DNA of 64,000 nucleotides from Xanthomonas sp. SI (GTDB lineage: Bacteria > Pseudomonadota > Gammaproteobacteria > Xanthomonadales > Xanthomonadaceae), in assembly GCF_014236855.1 (NCBI RefSeq), contig NZ_CP051261.1, forward strand, positions 620,001 through 684,000, given 5' to 3'. Under the pieces are notes generated by a model. The model searched no databases. It was given only the letters and a program-made list of their open reading frames with translations, and was not told the origin of the DNA. The stretch's first letter is position 1. The number at the start of each line of letters is the position of its first letter. Below, one piece after another: positions 45,722 through 54,775 of the stretch. Made by a program: the position numbers and the translations under genes.

Positions 45722-48206
45722 AGGCGGGCTTGGCCCCGGCCTTCTTGACCACTTTCTTGGCCGCTTTCTTTGCGGTCTTCTTCGCGGCCTTCTTGACCGC
45801 CTTCTTCGCCGCGGGCTTGGCCGGGGCGTCGGCCGCGGCCTTCTTGGCTGCGCTCTTCTTCGGCGCGGCTTCCTTCTTCGCCGCGGCCTTCTTCGCGCCG
45901 AAGCCGCGCCGTGCCGGCTTGCCGGTCTCTTCCAGCAGCTTCTGCACTTCTTCCAGGGTCAGCGTGGCCGGCTCGCGGTCCTTGGGGATCTTGCCGTTGA
46001 GCTTGCCGTCGCTGATGTACGGGCCGAAGCGGCCGTTGAGCACCTGGATGTCGCTGCCGTCGTATTCCTTGATGATGCGGTTGCGCGCGATCTCTTCCTT
46101 CTCTTCGATCAGGAACACCGCGCGCGCCAGATCGATGGTGTACGGATCGTCTTCCTTCTTCAGCGAGGCATAGACGCTGCCGCGCTTGGCGAACGGGCCG
46201 AAGCGGCCGATGCCGACGCTGACGTCCTCGCCCTTGTCCTCGCCCAGCGCGCGCGGCATCAGGAACAGCTCCAGCGCGTCTTCCAGGGTGATGGTGTGCA
46301 TGCTCTGGCCCGGCCGCAGCGAGGCGAACTTGGGCTTGTCCTCGGCGTCCTCGGCGGTGCTGCCGATCGCCGCGTACGGCCCGAACCGGCCCAGGCGCAC
46401 GCTGACCGGCTTGCCGGTCTTGGGGTCGGTGCCGAGTTCGCGCGCGCCGGTGGCCTCGGAGCGGTCCACCGATTCCTTCTTCTCCTCGACCAGTTCCTTG
46501 AACGGACCCCAGAACTTCTCCATCAGCGGCCGCCATTCCTCTTCGCCGCGCGACACCGCGTCCAGCTCGTCCTCAAGCTTGGCGGTGAAGTCGTAGTCGA
46601 CGTAGCGGGTGAAGTGGCCTGACAGGAACTTGCTGACCGCGCGGCCCACGTCGGAGGGGCGGAAACGGCGCGCGTCCAGCTCCACGTACTTGCGGAACAG
46701 CAGGGTCTGGATGATCGAGGCATAGGTCGACGGACGGCCGATACCGTATTCCTCGAGGGTCTTGACCAGCGAGGCTTCCGAGTAGCGCGGCGGCGGCTCG
46801 GTGAAATGCTGGTCGGCATGGATGCGGTCGAGCGGGATGCGGTCGCCGGGTTTCATCGCCGGCAGCTTGCGGCCCTCGTCCTCGTCCTCGGCGGCCTTCT
46901 GGTCCTTGCCTTCTTCGTACACGGCCAAAAAGCCCGGGTCGATCACCGTGGTGCCGCTGGCGCGGAAGCTGTGCTCGTTGCCCGCAGCCAGTTCCACGGT
47001 GACGGTGTTCATCGTCGCCGGCACCATCTGGCAGGCCACCGCGCGCTTCCAGATCAGTTCGTACAGGCGGCGGCCGTCGTCGTCCAGGTACTTGGCCATT
47101 TGCGCTGGCGTGCGCAGTGCAGCGGTCGGACGGATCGCTTCGTGCGCTTCCTGCGCATTCTTGGACTTGGTCTGGTACATGTTCGGCTTGTCCGGCAGCG
47201 CGCCGGTGCCGAAGTCGCGCGCGATCACGTCGCGGATCTCGGCCAGCGCGTCCTGCGACAGGTTCACCGAGTCGGTACGCATGTAGCTGATCAGGCCGAC
47301 CGTGCCCTCGTCGCCCAGGGTCACGCCTTCGTACAGCTTCTGCGCCACGCGCATGGTGCGACTGGTGGTGAAGCCGAGCTTGCGCGAGGCTTCCTGCTGC
47401 AGCGTGGACGTGGTGAACGGCGGCGCCGGGCGGCGCTTGCGCTCCTTGCTGGCCACGTCGGTGACGTGCAGCGCGCCCTGCGCGGCCTTCTGCAGGCGCA
47501 TCCGCGCCGCTTCGGCGGTGTCGCCGTCGGTGATGGTGAACTGCTCGAACTTCTGCCCGTCGAGCTTGACCAGCTTGGCCGCGAACGGCTGCGCGGGGTG
47601 CAGGCAGTCGGCGCCGATGCTCCAGTATTCGCGGGCGACGAAGGCTTCGATCTCTTCCTCGCGCTCGACGATCATGCGCAGCGCCGGCGACTGCACGCGG
47701 CCGGCGGACAGGCCGCGCTGCACCTTGCGCCACAGCACCGGCGACAGGTTGAAACCGACCAGATAGTCCAGCGCGCGCCGCGCCTGCTGCGCATCGACCA
47801 GGTCCACGGCGATCTGCCGCGGGTTGGCCATCGCCTCTTTGATCGCGCGCGGAGTGATTTCGGTGAACACCACCCGGTGCAGCGGCTTGTCCTTGAGCAG
47901 CCCGCGCTCTTTGAGGATCTCCGCGATGTGCCAGCTGATCGCCTCGCCCTCGCGATCCGGGTCGGTCGCCAGATAGATGTCTTCGGCGACCTTGGCGGCC
48001 TTGGCGATGGCCTCGACGTGCTTCTCGTTCTTCTCGATCAGCGCGTAGCGCATCGCGAAGCCGTCGTCCGGATCCACCGCGCCCTCTTTCGGGATCAGGT
48101 CGCGCACGTGCCCATACGAGGCCAGGACGTGGAAGTCCTTGCCGAGGTATTTGTTGATCGTCTTGGCCTTGGCGGGCGATTCGACGATGAGCAGGTGCTT
48201 GGACAT
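45720..48206 (-). CDS. topA: DNA topoisomerase I
   Basis: An 828-residue type IA topoisomerase that relaxes negative supercoils. The Toprim motif is in LLIVESPAKAKTINKYLGKDF and LATDPDREGEAISWHIAEIL (DxD). The CAP-domain region contains SAGRVQSPALRMIVEREEEIEAF, and the catalytic Tyr is in VGLISYMRTDSVNLS. The C terminus differs from E. coli. Instead of Cys4 zinc fingers it has repeats of the type LGRFGPYAAIG / VGIGRFGPFAKRG / LNGRFGPYISDGK. These lead into a Lys/Ala-rich tail of about 70 residues (AKKAAAKKEAAPKKSAAKKA), which resembles histone-H1-like DNA-binding tails. The start at 48206 is the normal N terminus. Confidence 0.96.
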   Translation of the reverse strand: MSKHLLIVESPAKAKTINKYLGKDFHVLASYGHVRDLIPKEGAVDPDDGFAMRYALIEKNEKHVEAIAKAAKVAEDIYLATDPDREGEAISWHIAEILKERGLLKDKPLHRVVFTEITPRAIKEAMANPRQIAVDLVDAQQARRALDYLVGFNLSPVLWRKVQRGLSAGRVQSPALRMIVEREEEIEAFVAREYWSIGADCLHPAQPFAAKLVKLDGQKFEQFTITDGDTAEAARMRLQKAAQGALHVTDVASKERKRRPAPPFTTSTLQQEASRKLGFTTSRTMRVAQKLYEGVTLGDEGTVGLISYMRTDSVNLSQDALAEIRDVIARDFGTGALPDKPNMYQTKSKNAQEAHEAIRPTAALRTPAQMAKYLDDDGRRLYELIWKRAVACQMVPATMNTVTVELAAGNEHSFRASGTTVIDPGFLAVYEEGKDQKAAEDEDEGRKLPAMKPGDRIPLDRIHADQHFTEPPPRYSEASLVKTLEEYGIGRPSTYASIIQTLLFRKYVELDARRFRPSDVGRAVSKFLSGHFTRYVDYDFTAKLEDELDAVSRGEEEWRPLMEKFWGPFKELVEEKKESVDRSEATGARELGTDPKTGKPVSVRLGRFGPYAAIGSTAEDAEDKPKFASLRPGQSMHTITLEDALELFLMPRALGEDKGEDVSVGIGRFGPFAKRGSVYASLKKEDDPYTIDLARAVFLIEEKEEIARNRIIKEYDGSDIQVLNGRFGPYISDGKLNGKIPKDREPATLTLEEVQKLLEETGKPARRGFGAKKAAAKKEAAPKKSAAKKAAADAPAKPAAKKAVKKAAKKTAKKAAKKVVKKAGAKPA

Positions 48207-48306
48207 GATGAGGTGGGCTTCGAATGGGCGGGGCGGGCGCCCTGGGGGCGGTAGGGTGGCGCAATTGCTCCGGTTAGTGAAGCGTTGCGGTGGTTCAGAG
48301 CGGCCG

Positions 48307-48332
48307 ACGCCCGGGGCAGGTACCCCGGGCGT
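48307..48332. other. perfect 10-bp hairpin upstream of topA
   Basis: ACGCCCGGGG and CCCCGGGCGT with a 6-base loop, in the 260-bp gap between the RDD/GYF_2 gene and topA. There is no U-tract on either strand. It could be a Rho-independent-like stop for the upstream gene or part of the topA leader. Confidence 0.6.
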
Positions 48333-48466
48333 TCAGCTGCGTCTCTTTTCATTAGTGGACATGTCCGGCGGCGGCTGTCAAGCGCGGCCGTCCGGCCAGG
48401 TCTCCGGCATGGGGCTGCGCCGGCTTCCGTCGTCGGGCCCTGGTTCCAGGCCCCGAGTCCCGGCGG

Positions 48467-49405
48467 TCAGTGCCAGCCGCTGCTGGCGGCCAGGCCGATC
48501 GCCAGGATCACCAGCAGCACGATCCCGACCATCAGCACGCCGAACAGCGACAGGATCACCACGGTGACCGTGCCCAGTTTGTGCTGCTGCCACTCCGGGT
48601 GGTCGGTGTAGGCCCATTTGTCCACCACCAGGGTGTCGCAGATCATGTCGTGCAGGGCCTGCTTGCGCTCGGTGAAGGCGGCCATCAGGAAGCCGATGAA
48701 GATGGTCAGGCTGCTCAGCAGGAAGCCGAAATAGCGGCCGATGCCGCGACCGACGCTGATCCGGCTGCCGTCGGTGCGCACCACCTTGATGCCGACCGCC
48801 ATCTTGCCCAGCGTTGCCTGCTTGGTCGAGGCATGGAACAGGCCGAAGTACAGCGCCGACATGCCTAGCGGCACCAGGTACACCAGCACCAGCATGATGA
48901 TGCCGCCGGGCGTGCTGAAGTCGGGGCTGCCGCCCAGGCTGCTGAAGCCGAAGAAGCCCAGCATCAGCACCAACTGGATCAGCTGCGAGACGATGCCGAC
49001 CAGCATGCCGTCGATCAGATAGGCGGCGGTGCGCTTCCAGAAGCCGGCCTGCACCACCTCGCCGCCGGCGACGAAACGCGGTTCCTCGCCGAGCGTGGCG
49101 GCGGGCGCGGCATAGGGCGAATGCGTTGCGGCGTCGGATTCCGGCGCGGCCCAGGCCGCGGGCAATGCCTGCGCGGGCGGCGCCGGCGCCGCCTCGACGG
49201 CGTCGTTCGGCGCGATCGCCGCCGGCGCCTGGGTCAGGCCCAGTTCGTCGACGAAGTCGGCCAGCGGATGCCATTCGCTGAGGCCGTCGCGCCACACCAG
49301 CGTGGTCAGGCCGACGTCGCCGCGCTGGAAGCGCTGCTGCAGGTCGTCGGCGGGCATCGGTCCGTGACGCTGCTGCGCGGCGTCGGCGTAGTACCACTCA
49401 CTCAT
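48467..49405 (-). CDS. GYF_2 and RDD domain membrane protein
   Basis: A 312-residue protein. Residues 1-58 form a GYF_2 domain (SEWYYADAAQQRHGPMPADDLQQRFQRGDVGLTTLVWRDGLSEWHPL), a module that binds Pro-rich peptides. An Ala/Pro linker follows. The RDD domain has about five TM helices. The family's Arg-Asp-type residues are in FWKRTAAYLIDGMLVGIV and QATLGKMAVGIKVVRTDGSRISVGRGIGRYFG, and the Asp is in LHDMICDTLVV. The RDD part is of unknown function and has been linked to ion transport. An upstream GYF_2 protein shares the module. The start at 49405 has AGGA closely spaced upstream. Confidence 0.88.
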   Translation of the reverse strand: MSEWYYADAAQQRHGPMPADDLQQRFQRGDVGLTTLVWRDGLSEWHPLADFVDELGLTQAPAAIAPNDAVEAAPAPPAQALPAAWAAPESDAATHSPYAAPAATLGEEPRFVAGGEVVQAGFWKRTAAYLIDGMLVGIVSQLIQLVLMLGFFGFSSLGGSPDFSTPGGIIMLVLVYLVPLGMSALYFGLFHASTKQATLGKMAVGIKVVRTDGSRISVGRGIGRYFGFLLSSLTIFIGFLMAAFTERKQALHDMICDTLVVDKWAYTDHPEWQQHKLGTVTVVILSLFGVLMVGIVLLVILAIGLAASSGWH

Positions 49406-49445
49406 TCCTGTTCCCCAGGGTTGCGATCGAAAAATCCGTTTCCGC

Positions 49446-50162
49446 TCAACCGCCGCGGCAATGCGCGGGCAGGTAGCGGTCGTCCAGCTCGGAACTGCAT
49501 TTCCAGGCCGAAGCCCGCTCATCGTAGTCCAGCCACAGCGCCTTGCCATCCAGCTTGGCGTTGCCGGGCGCGAGCAGGGTGGCTTCCAGGCCGCAATGGC
49601 CGTTGTCGAAACGGCCGATCCGCACCTGCGCGACGAATTCACTGGCGTAGCTCTCGGTGGTGCCGAAGCCGGGGTCGCCGTTGACCGGGCAGCGGCCCTG
49701 CTGCATGGCGAAGCCGGAGATCTTGGACTTCAGCGGGGTGACGCTGCCGATCGCCAGTGTCGCCTTGGTGCGCAGCGTGTAGTCCTGATACGCGGGCAAG
49801 GCGATGGCGGCGAGAATCCCGATCATCGCCAGCAGCACCGCGCCGACCACGACCGCGACGATCGCGCCGATGCCGCAACCGGACAGGCCGTTGCGCGGAG
49901 CCGCGGCGGGCATGGTCGGGGTGGCGCTCGCCACTGCTGGCAGCGGGGGCGGGGGCGGCGGGGCTGTCGCTGACAGGCCGAGTTCGTCGGCGAGCGCGTG
50001 CAGCGGCCGCCACTCCGGCATGCCTTCGCGCCAGACCAGGGTGTTGCGCTCCAGCAATCCGTCGCGCAGGCGTTCCAGCAACGTGGCGGTGCTCAGCGGG
50101 CCATGCCGCTGGCGTGCCGCGTCGGCGTAGTACCAGGCGCTCAGGGCCGGTTCCTCGTGCAT
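49446..50162 (-). CDS. GYF_2 domain fused to a type IV pilin-like domain
   Basis: A 238-residue chimera. Residues 9-65 are a GYF_2 module (SAWYYADAARQRHGPLSTATLLERLRDGLLERNTLVWREGMPEWRPL), very like the one in the next gene. A Pro-rich linker (ATAPPPPPPLP) leads to a hydrophobic helix at about 97-120 (GIGAIVAVVVGAVLLAMIGILAAIALPAYQDYTLRTKA). That helix reads like the mature start of a type IV pilin but lacks the prepilin cleavage site and the Glu5. The C-terminal half (four Cys, LKSKISGFAMQQGRCPVNGD..., and a beta region) matches a minor-pilin head. It is probably a single-pass inner-membrane protein with a periplasmic head, not a pilus subunit. Confidence 0.85.
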   Translation of the reverse strand: MHEEPALSAWYYADAARQRHGPLSTATLLERLRDGLLERNTLVWREGMPEWRPLHALADELGLSATAPPPPPPLPAVASATPTMPAAAPRNGLSGCGIGAIVAVVVGAVLLAMIGILAAIALPAYQDYTLRTKATLAIGSVTPLKSKISGFAMQQGRCPVNGDPGFGTTESYASEFVAQVRIGRFDNGHCGLEATLLAPGNAKLDGKALWLDYDERASAWKCSSELDDRYLPAHCRGG

Positions 50163-50184
50163 CCGTGCATGGCCCGTCAGTGCC

Positions 50185-50658
50185 TCAGTGCACCGGCTCC
50201 GGCTCGTCGACGAACATCTGCGTTTCCATCCACGCGTAGGCCGCCTCGGCGCCGGGCTGGTTGAACAGCACCATCAGCACCACCCATTTCAGGTCGTCCA
50301 GGTCCAGTTCGTCCTGGTCCAGCGCCATCGCCCGGTCCAGCACCAGCTCGCGCTGGTCGCTGTCGAGGATGCCGTGCTGTTCCAGGAACAGCAGGAAGCC
50401 GCGGCATTCCACGTCGAGCTTGTCCAGCTCCGGGCCGTGGTAGATGCGGATCGGACCGTCGATGCGCGGCTGCGGCACGGCCGGCCGCTGGTCGGCCAGG
50501 GCATCGAGCCAGTCGAACGCTTTGCTGATTTCGGTGGGGCTGAAGCCAGCCTGGATCAGGCCATTCTGGAGGGAGTCGCGATCGCGGACCGGGTCCGCAT
50601 CCTCGCTGAAATAGTGTTCGAACAGGTACAGCAGGACATCCAGAATGCTCTCTTTCAT
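50185..50658 (-). CDS. smg: Smg/DUF494 family protein
   Basis: A 157-residue DUF494 (Smg) protein, full length. Characteristic segments are [67 protein letters not shown] and [33 protein letters not shown]. The function is not established; the gene is generally found beside dprA, as here, often with def/fmt close by. It is small, acidic and soluble. Its start is at 50658, 43 bases after the dprA stop on the same strand. Confidence 0.93.
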   Translation of the reverse strand: MKESILDVLLYLFEHYFSEDADPVRDRDSLQNGLIQAGFSPTEISKAFDWLDALADQRPAVPQPRIDGPIRIYHGPELDKLDVECRGFLLFLEQHGILDSDQRELVLDRAMALDQDELDLDDLKWVVLMVLFNQPGAEAAYAWMETQMFVDEPEPVH

Positions 50659-50701
50659 TGCCCCTCGGCCTGCGTCGCTAGACGCTGTGGAGGTGAAGAA
50701 A

Positions 50702-51853
50702 CTAGGGTTTGCGGGTGTAACGACCTCGTTCGACCGCCACGTAGCCATCCAGTTCCATGGCCAGCAGCATGGAGGAGGCCGCTGCGGCCGTCAATCCGGT
50801 GCGGGCGATCACTGAATCCATACAGGTAGGGTCGTGGCCCAGCGCCTGCCACAAGCGCTGGTAGTCGGGATCGGGGAAGGACGGCATGGCGCCGGGATCG
50901 TCGGCGATCTTCTCAGTGGGGGCGCACAGGCGCCCACGCAAGGCATCGGCCAGTTCCGCGGCCAGCGGCGCGACCCCGGCCAGCACTTCCTCGGCGCTCT
51001 CGACCAGTCCGGCGCCGTCGCGGATCAGGCGGTGGCAGCCGCGCGCCAGCGGGTTGTGGATCGAGCCGGGCAGCGCGAACACCTCGCGCCCGGCCTCGGC
51101 GGCCAGGCGTGCGGTGATCAGCGCGCCGGAGCGGGTGGCGGCCTCGATCACCAGGGTGGCCAGGGTCAGCCCGGCGATGATCCGGTTGCGGGCGGGGAAG
51201 TGGCTGGGCCGCGCCGGGGTGCCGGGCGGGTGCTCGCTGACCACCGCGCCGCGCGCGGCGATGCGCTCGCGCAGGGCGGCATGCTGGCGCGGGTAGGCCA
51301 GGTCCGCGCCGGTGCCGACCACCGCCACGGTCAGCCCGTCCTCGCGCGCCAGCGCCGCCGCGTGCGCGGCGGCATCGACCCCGGCCGCCATGCCGCTGGT
51401 CACCGCCAGCCCGGACGTGGCCAGCGCCAGGGCGAAGCGATACGCATTGTCGCGGCCGCCGGCGCTGGGCGCGCGGCTGCCGACCACCGCCACCGCCGGA
51501 TGCCACAGCGCCGCCGGATCGCCTTCCAGGTACAGCGCCAGCGGCGGGTTGGGGCTGCGCAGCAGCAGCGCCGGGTAGTCGGGGTCGTGGCAACCGAGCA
51601 GGTGCCGGCGCGGCTGCGCCAGCCAGGCCAGCGCGGCGTCCATTGCGGCGCGGTCGGGCTGGCGCAGTGCCGTGATCTGCGCCGGATCCAGTCCCGCCGC
51701 CTGCCACGCGGCCGCGCCGGCGGCCAGCGCGGCGGCAGGACTGCCGTGTCGCTCGAGCAGGCGCCTGCGTGGGGCGCTGGCGCCGCCGGCCAGCGACAGC
51801 GCCAGCAATGCGGGGTCGGGGGTGGAAAGTGTGTGGTCGGGTAGGGCGGACAT
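50702..51853 (-). CDS. dprA: DNA-processing protein DprA
   Basis: A 383-residue DprA/Smf. A helical N-terminal domain leads to the Rossmann-type core with [71 protein letters not shown] and [54 protein letters not shown]-terminal winged-helix-like domain ([42 protein letters not shown]) is present. DprA protects incoming single-stranded DNA and loads RecA in natural transformation. The start at 51853 follows a -10-like TAGCCT by 7 bases, suggesting a leaderless mRNA. Confidence 0.95.
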   Translation of the reverse strand: MSALPDHTLSTPDPALLALSLAGGASAPRRRLLERHGSPAAALAAGAAAWQAAGLDPAQITALRQPDRAAMDAALAWLAQPRRHLLGCHDPDYPALLLRSPNPPLALYLEGDPAALWHPAVAVVGSRAPSAGGRDNAYRFALALATSGLAVTSGMAAGVDAAAHAAALAREDGLTVAVVGTGADLAYPRQHAALRERIAARGAVVSEHPPGTPARPSHFPARNRIIAGLTLATLVIEAATRSGALITARLAAEAGREVFALPGSIHNPLARGCHRLIRDGAGLVESAEEVLAGVAPLAAELADALRGRLCAPTEKIADDPGAMPSFPDPDYQRLWQALGHDPTCMDSVIARTGLTAAAASSMLLAMELDGYVAVERGRYTRKP

Positions 51854-51860
51854 GGACCCC

Positions 51861-51866
51861 AGGCTA
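51861..51866 (-). promoter_or_regulatory. -10-like TAGCCT just before dprA
   Basis: On the minus strand TAGCCT ends 7 bases before the ATG at 51853, with no Shine-Dalgarno sequence, so transcription would begin at about the start codon. Confidence 0.35.
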
Positions 51867-51882
51867 GGCCGCAAACGCAGAC

Positions 51883-51904
51883 GGCGCCCTCGGGCGCCGT
51901 CTGG
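51883..51904. other. hairpin between the LysM gene and dprA
   Basis: GACGGCGCCC and GGGCGCCGTC form a perfect stem around a two-base CT..TC-type loop. It lies between the LysM-gene stop and the dprA start. The U-tract is weak (GCGTTTGC), so it is at best a moderate terminator for the LysM gene. Confidence 0.5.
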
Positions 51905-51935
51905 TGCGGATGTAGGACTTGCCCGCGTGCGCGGG

Positions 51936-53072
51936 TCAGCGCGCGTCCGGGTGCTTCACGTCGTAGCCGATCCGGGTCGGCTTGACGCCGTCCATCACCA
52001 GCGCGTAGCTGACCTTGTCGAAGGTGCGGAACACCATCGCGTGCGCGGCGTATTCGTCGGGCAAGGCCACCGAGCCGCGGCCGCCGGTGAAGCCGTCGTC
52101 GGCGCGCGAGGTGTTCGGGCGATGCACGCGGTCGTTGACCCGGGTGCCGTGACGCCACAGCGACACCACGGTGCCGTTGTCGATGCCCTCGCGGCTGCCG
52201 CCGGAGATCGCGATCACGTCGCGCGGACCGGCGGCGCTGAACGCGTCGGCCACCGCCAGCACCCGCAGCCCGGCCTCGAGCGCCTGCGCCGAGGGCGGAT
52301 GCGGCACGAACTGCAGGTCGTAGGGCTGCGCCTGGACCGCGATCAGGCGGTCGCCGGCGCGTACTTCGCGGGCGCTGTCCTGCAGCAGCAGGGTGGTGGC
52401 CTGGCTGTCGTCGGCGGAAACGCGGGTGACGGTACCGATATTGACCTGGGCCAGTTCGTAGCCCAGCGTTTCGCGGCGCTTGTTGTCTGGCGCCACGAAG
52501 GTCTGCCACAGGTTGCCGGTGCCCGGGGTGCTGCGGCCCTCGTTGTTCAGGTCGTCGCTGAGCCTGGGCAGTTCGTAGCGCACGGTTGGCCGCACCACCG
52601 CGTAGCGCTGCCCGACCTGCGCCTCACTGAGACCGGTCGCGTAGACCACCTGGCCGATGGTGGCGCGCAGCCGATTGTCCTCGAAGCCCACCACGTAGGG
52701 CAGCTCGTCGATGCTGTCGGCCACGCGCAGGTTCTTCAGGAACGGCTCGACGTCGGACAGCGGGATCGCGTCGATCGGCGCGTCCTGGCGCGGGCCCTGC
52801 TTGACCGTGGCGTGCGCCACGCGGTCCAGGTAGGCCAGGCTGAGCACGTCGCCGGGGTAGATCAGATGCGGGTTCTGCACCTGCGGGTTGGCCTGCCAGA
52901 TTTCCGGCCACAGCCACGGCTTGCCGAGGAAACGCCCGGCGATGTCCCACAGCGTGTCGCCCTTGCGCACCACGTAGGTGTCAGGGTGTTCGGCAGCCAT
53001 GCTCGCGGAAGCGGCATAGGTCGCCACGGTAAGCATCGCCACGGCGACGACCGTACGGAGTCGATTGAACAT
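51936..53072 (-). CDS. secreted LysM peptidoglycan-binding protein
   Basis: A 378-residue protein with a signal peptide (VVAVAMLTVATYAASASMAAE, cleavage near residue 27). A LysM domain follows at about 32-80 (TYVVRKGDTLWDIAGRFLGKPWLWPEIWQANPQVQNPHLIYPGDVLSL). A large beta-rich C-terminal domain contains AREVRAGDRLIAVQAQPYDLQFVPHPP and NGTVVSLWRHGTRVNDRV. This fits the YgbK/LysM-type conserved protein typically next to dprA and divergent from def. It probably binds cell-wall peptidoglycan; its action is unknown. The start at 53072 gives the signal peptide. A TATAGT -10 on the minus strand lies at 53107-53112. Confidence 0.9.
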   Translation of the reverse strand: MFNRLRTVVAVAMLTVATYAASASMAAEHPDTYVVRKGDTLWDIAGRFLGKPWLWPEIWQANPQVQNPHLIYPGDVLSLAYLDRVAHATVKQGPRQDAPIDAIPLSDVEPFLKNLRVADSIDELPYVVGFEDNRLRATIGQVVYATGLSEAQVGQRYAVVRPTVRYELPRLSDDLNNEGRSTPGTGNLWQTFVAPDNKRRETLGYELAQVNIGTVTRVSADDSQATTLLLQDSAREVRAGDRLIAVQAQPYDLQFVPHPPSAQALEAGLRVLAVADAFSAAGPRDVIAISGGSREGIDNGTVVSLWRHGTRVNDRVHRPNTSRADDGFTGGRGSVALPDEYAAHAMVFRTFDKVSYALVMDGVKPTRIGYDVKHPDAR

Positions 53073-53106
53073 GAGTGCGGAGCCTGATTCCCCAACAGGT
53101 CCGCGC

Positions 53107-53163
53107 ACTATAGTCCAGAACCCTGGGCGCGGCGCAAGCGTTGCCGCCAGAACGGGGTAGAAT
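53107..53163. promoter_or_regulatory. divergent promoter region for the LysM gene and def
   Basis: On the minus strand TATAGT (plus coordinates 53107-53112) fits a -10 about 35 bases before the LysM-gene ATG. On the plus strand TAGAAT (53158-53163) fits a -10 whose start site is near 53170. The ATG at 53168 is in frame with def but would then be excluded from the message. Confidence 0.45.
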
Positions 53164-53209
53164 TGTCATGTCTTGCCGAATTATCCGGCGCCCCCAACTG
53201 GGTACCGCT

Positions 53210-53722
53210 ATGGCCCTGCTTCCCATCCTCGAATTCCCCGATCCCCGCCTGCGCACCAAGGCGGTGCCGGTCGACCCTGCCGAAGTGACCGCGCCGGCGT
53301 TCCAGCGCCTGCTCGACGACATGTTCGAAACCATGTACGAAGCCCCCGGCATCGGCCTGGCCGCGAGCCAGGTGGACATGCACAAGCGCTTCATGGTCAT
53401 CGACGTCAGCGAGGAGAAGAACGCCCCGCAGGTGTTCATCAACCCGCAGATCGTGCAGCGCGACGGCGAGCAGGTGTACCAGGAAGGCTGCCTGTCGGTG
53501 CCCGGCATCTATGCCGACGTGACCCGCGCCGACGCCATCGTCGTGCGCTACCTGGACCGCCACGGCCAGCCGCAGGAACTGTCCGCCGACGGCGTGCTGG
53601 CGGTCTGCGTGCAGCACGAGATGGACCACCTGGACGGCAAGCTGTTCGTCGACTACCTCTCCCCGCTCAAGCGCGAGATGGTGCGCAAGAAGCTGGCCAA
53701 GGCGCGCAAGCACGTGGCTTGA
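53210..53722 (+). CDS. def: peptide deformylase
   Basis: A 170-residue PDF that removes the N-formyl group from nascent proteins. All three signature motifs are present: [16 protein letters not shown] and HEMDHLDG; the Cys and two His bind the catalytic metal. An in-frame ATG at 53168 would add 14 residues ([14 protein letters not shown]). I prefer 53210 because it gives the family N terminus [15 protein letters not shown] and the nearest -10 would place the message start after 53168. The heptamer element follows, then fmt and rsmB, the common order. Confidence 0.96.
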   Translation: MALLPILEFPDPRLRTKAVPVDPAEVTAPAFQRLLDDMFETMYEAPGIGLAASQVDMHKRFMVIDVSEEKNAPQVFINPQIVQRDGEQVYQEGCLSVPGIYADVTRADAIVVRYLDRHGQPQELSADGVLAVCVQHEMDHLDGKLFVDYLSPLKREMVRKKLAKARKHVA

Positions 53723-53726
53723 AGGC

Positions 53727-53833
53727 CGGGATTCGGGATTCGGGAGTGGGGATTCGTCAGAGCGAATCGGGTCCCTTCCGGTCGCCGAGTCCTGCCGTTG
53801 CGAATCCCTAATCCCCACTCCCGAATCCCCGCC
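53727..53833. repeat. inverted heptamer-array element between def and fmt
   Basis: The left arm (53727-53757) has four heptamers (GGGATTC, GGGATTC, GGGAGTG, GGGATTC). The right arm (about 53800-53833) is the reverse (CGAATCC, CTAATCC, CCACTCC, CGAATCC). About 45 bases lie between. The same family as 7258-7397 and 13915-14060. Confidence 0.85.
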
Positions 53834-53835
53834 CA

Positions 53836-54759
53836 ATGAAAATCGTCTTCGCCGGTACGCCGGACTTCGCCGTGCCGTCGTTGCGCGCGGCCGCGCAGCG
53901 CCATGAAGTGGTCGCGGTCTACACCCAGCCGGACCGGCCCGCCGGGCGCGGCCGCGGGCTGACCCCGTCGCCGGTGAAGCTGGAGGCGGTCGCACGCGGC
54001 ATTCCGGTGCTGCAGCCGGACACCCTGCGTTCTCCGGAGGCGCTGCAGACCCTGCGCGCGCTGCAGCCGGACCTGATGGTGGTGGTGGCCTACGGCCTGA
54101 TCCTGCCCAAGGCGGTGCTGGCGATCCCGACCCATGGCTGCTGGAACGTGCACGCCTCGCTGCTGCCGCGCTGGCGCGGCGCCGCGCCGATCCAGCGCGT
54201 GATCGAGGCCGGCGACAGCGAGACCGGGGTGTGCCTGATGCAGATGGAAGCGGGCCTGGACACCGGCCCGGTGCTGATGTCCCAGCGCACCCCGATCGGC
54301 GACAGCGAGACCGGCGGGCAACTGCACGACCGGCTGGCCGCGCTCGGCGCGCAGGTGCTGGCCGACGGCCTGGGCCTGCTGCGCGCCGGCATCCGCCCGG
54401 TGTCGCAGCCGCAGCCGGACGCCGGCGTCACCTACGCGCACAAGCTGGACAAGGCGCAGGCGCGGCTGGACTGGCAGCAGCCGGCGGCGCAGCTGGCGCT
54501 GCGGGTGCGCGCGTTCAATCCGTGGCCGATCACCGAAGCGGTGCTGGCCGGCGAGCGCGTGCGCATCCATGGCGCGGTGGCGCTGGAGCTGGCGCATGCG
54601 CAGCCGCCGGGCACGGTGCTGGCCGCCTCCAAGCAAGGCATCGACATCGCCTGCGGCCAGGGCGCGTTGCGCCTGCGCGTGCTGCAGCGCGAAGGCGGCA
54701 AGGCGATCACCGCCGCCGACTACCTCAACGCCCGGCGCGACCTGCCGGTGCTGGCCTGA
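53836..54759 (+). CDS. fmt: methionyl-tRNA formyltransferase
   Basis: A 307-residue formyltransferase that adds the formyl group to initiator Met-tRNA using 10-formyl-THF. The N terminus has the [15 protein letters not shown] motif. The catalytic region contains [46 protein letters not shown] (with the Asn, His and Asp of the active site). The C-terminal OB-type domain starts near 205 ([14 protein letters not shown]...[13 protein letters not shown]). It starts at ATG 53836 directly after the repeat element and runs into rsmB, whose GTG start is 17 bases downstream. Confidence 0.96.
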   Translation: MKIVFAGTPDFAVPSLRAAAQRHEVVAVYTQPDRPAGRGRGLTPSPVKLEAVARGIPVLQPDTLRSPEALQTLRALQPDLMVVVAYGLILPKAVLAIPTHGCWNVHASLLPRWRGAAPIQRVIEAGDSETGVCLMQMEAGLDTGPVLMSQRTPIGDSETGGQLHDRLAALGAQVLADGLGLLRAGIRPVSQPQPDAGVTYAHKLDKAQARLDWQQPAAQLALRVRAFNPWPITEAVLAGERVRIHGAVALELAHAQPPGTVLAASKQGIDIACGQGALRLRVLQREGGKAITAADYLNARRDLPVLA

Positions 54760-54775
54760 ACCGGCGCGACCGCCC

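Noticed and set aside
53168-53209. Earlier ATG for def at 53168
   Set aside because: The extra 14 residues are not part of the deformylase family N terminus and the likely -10 (TAGAAT 53158-53163) would start the message at or after it.
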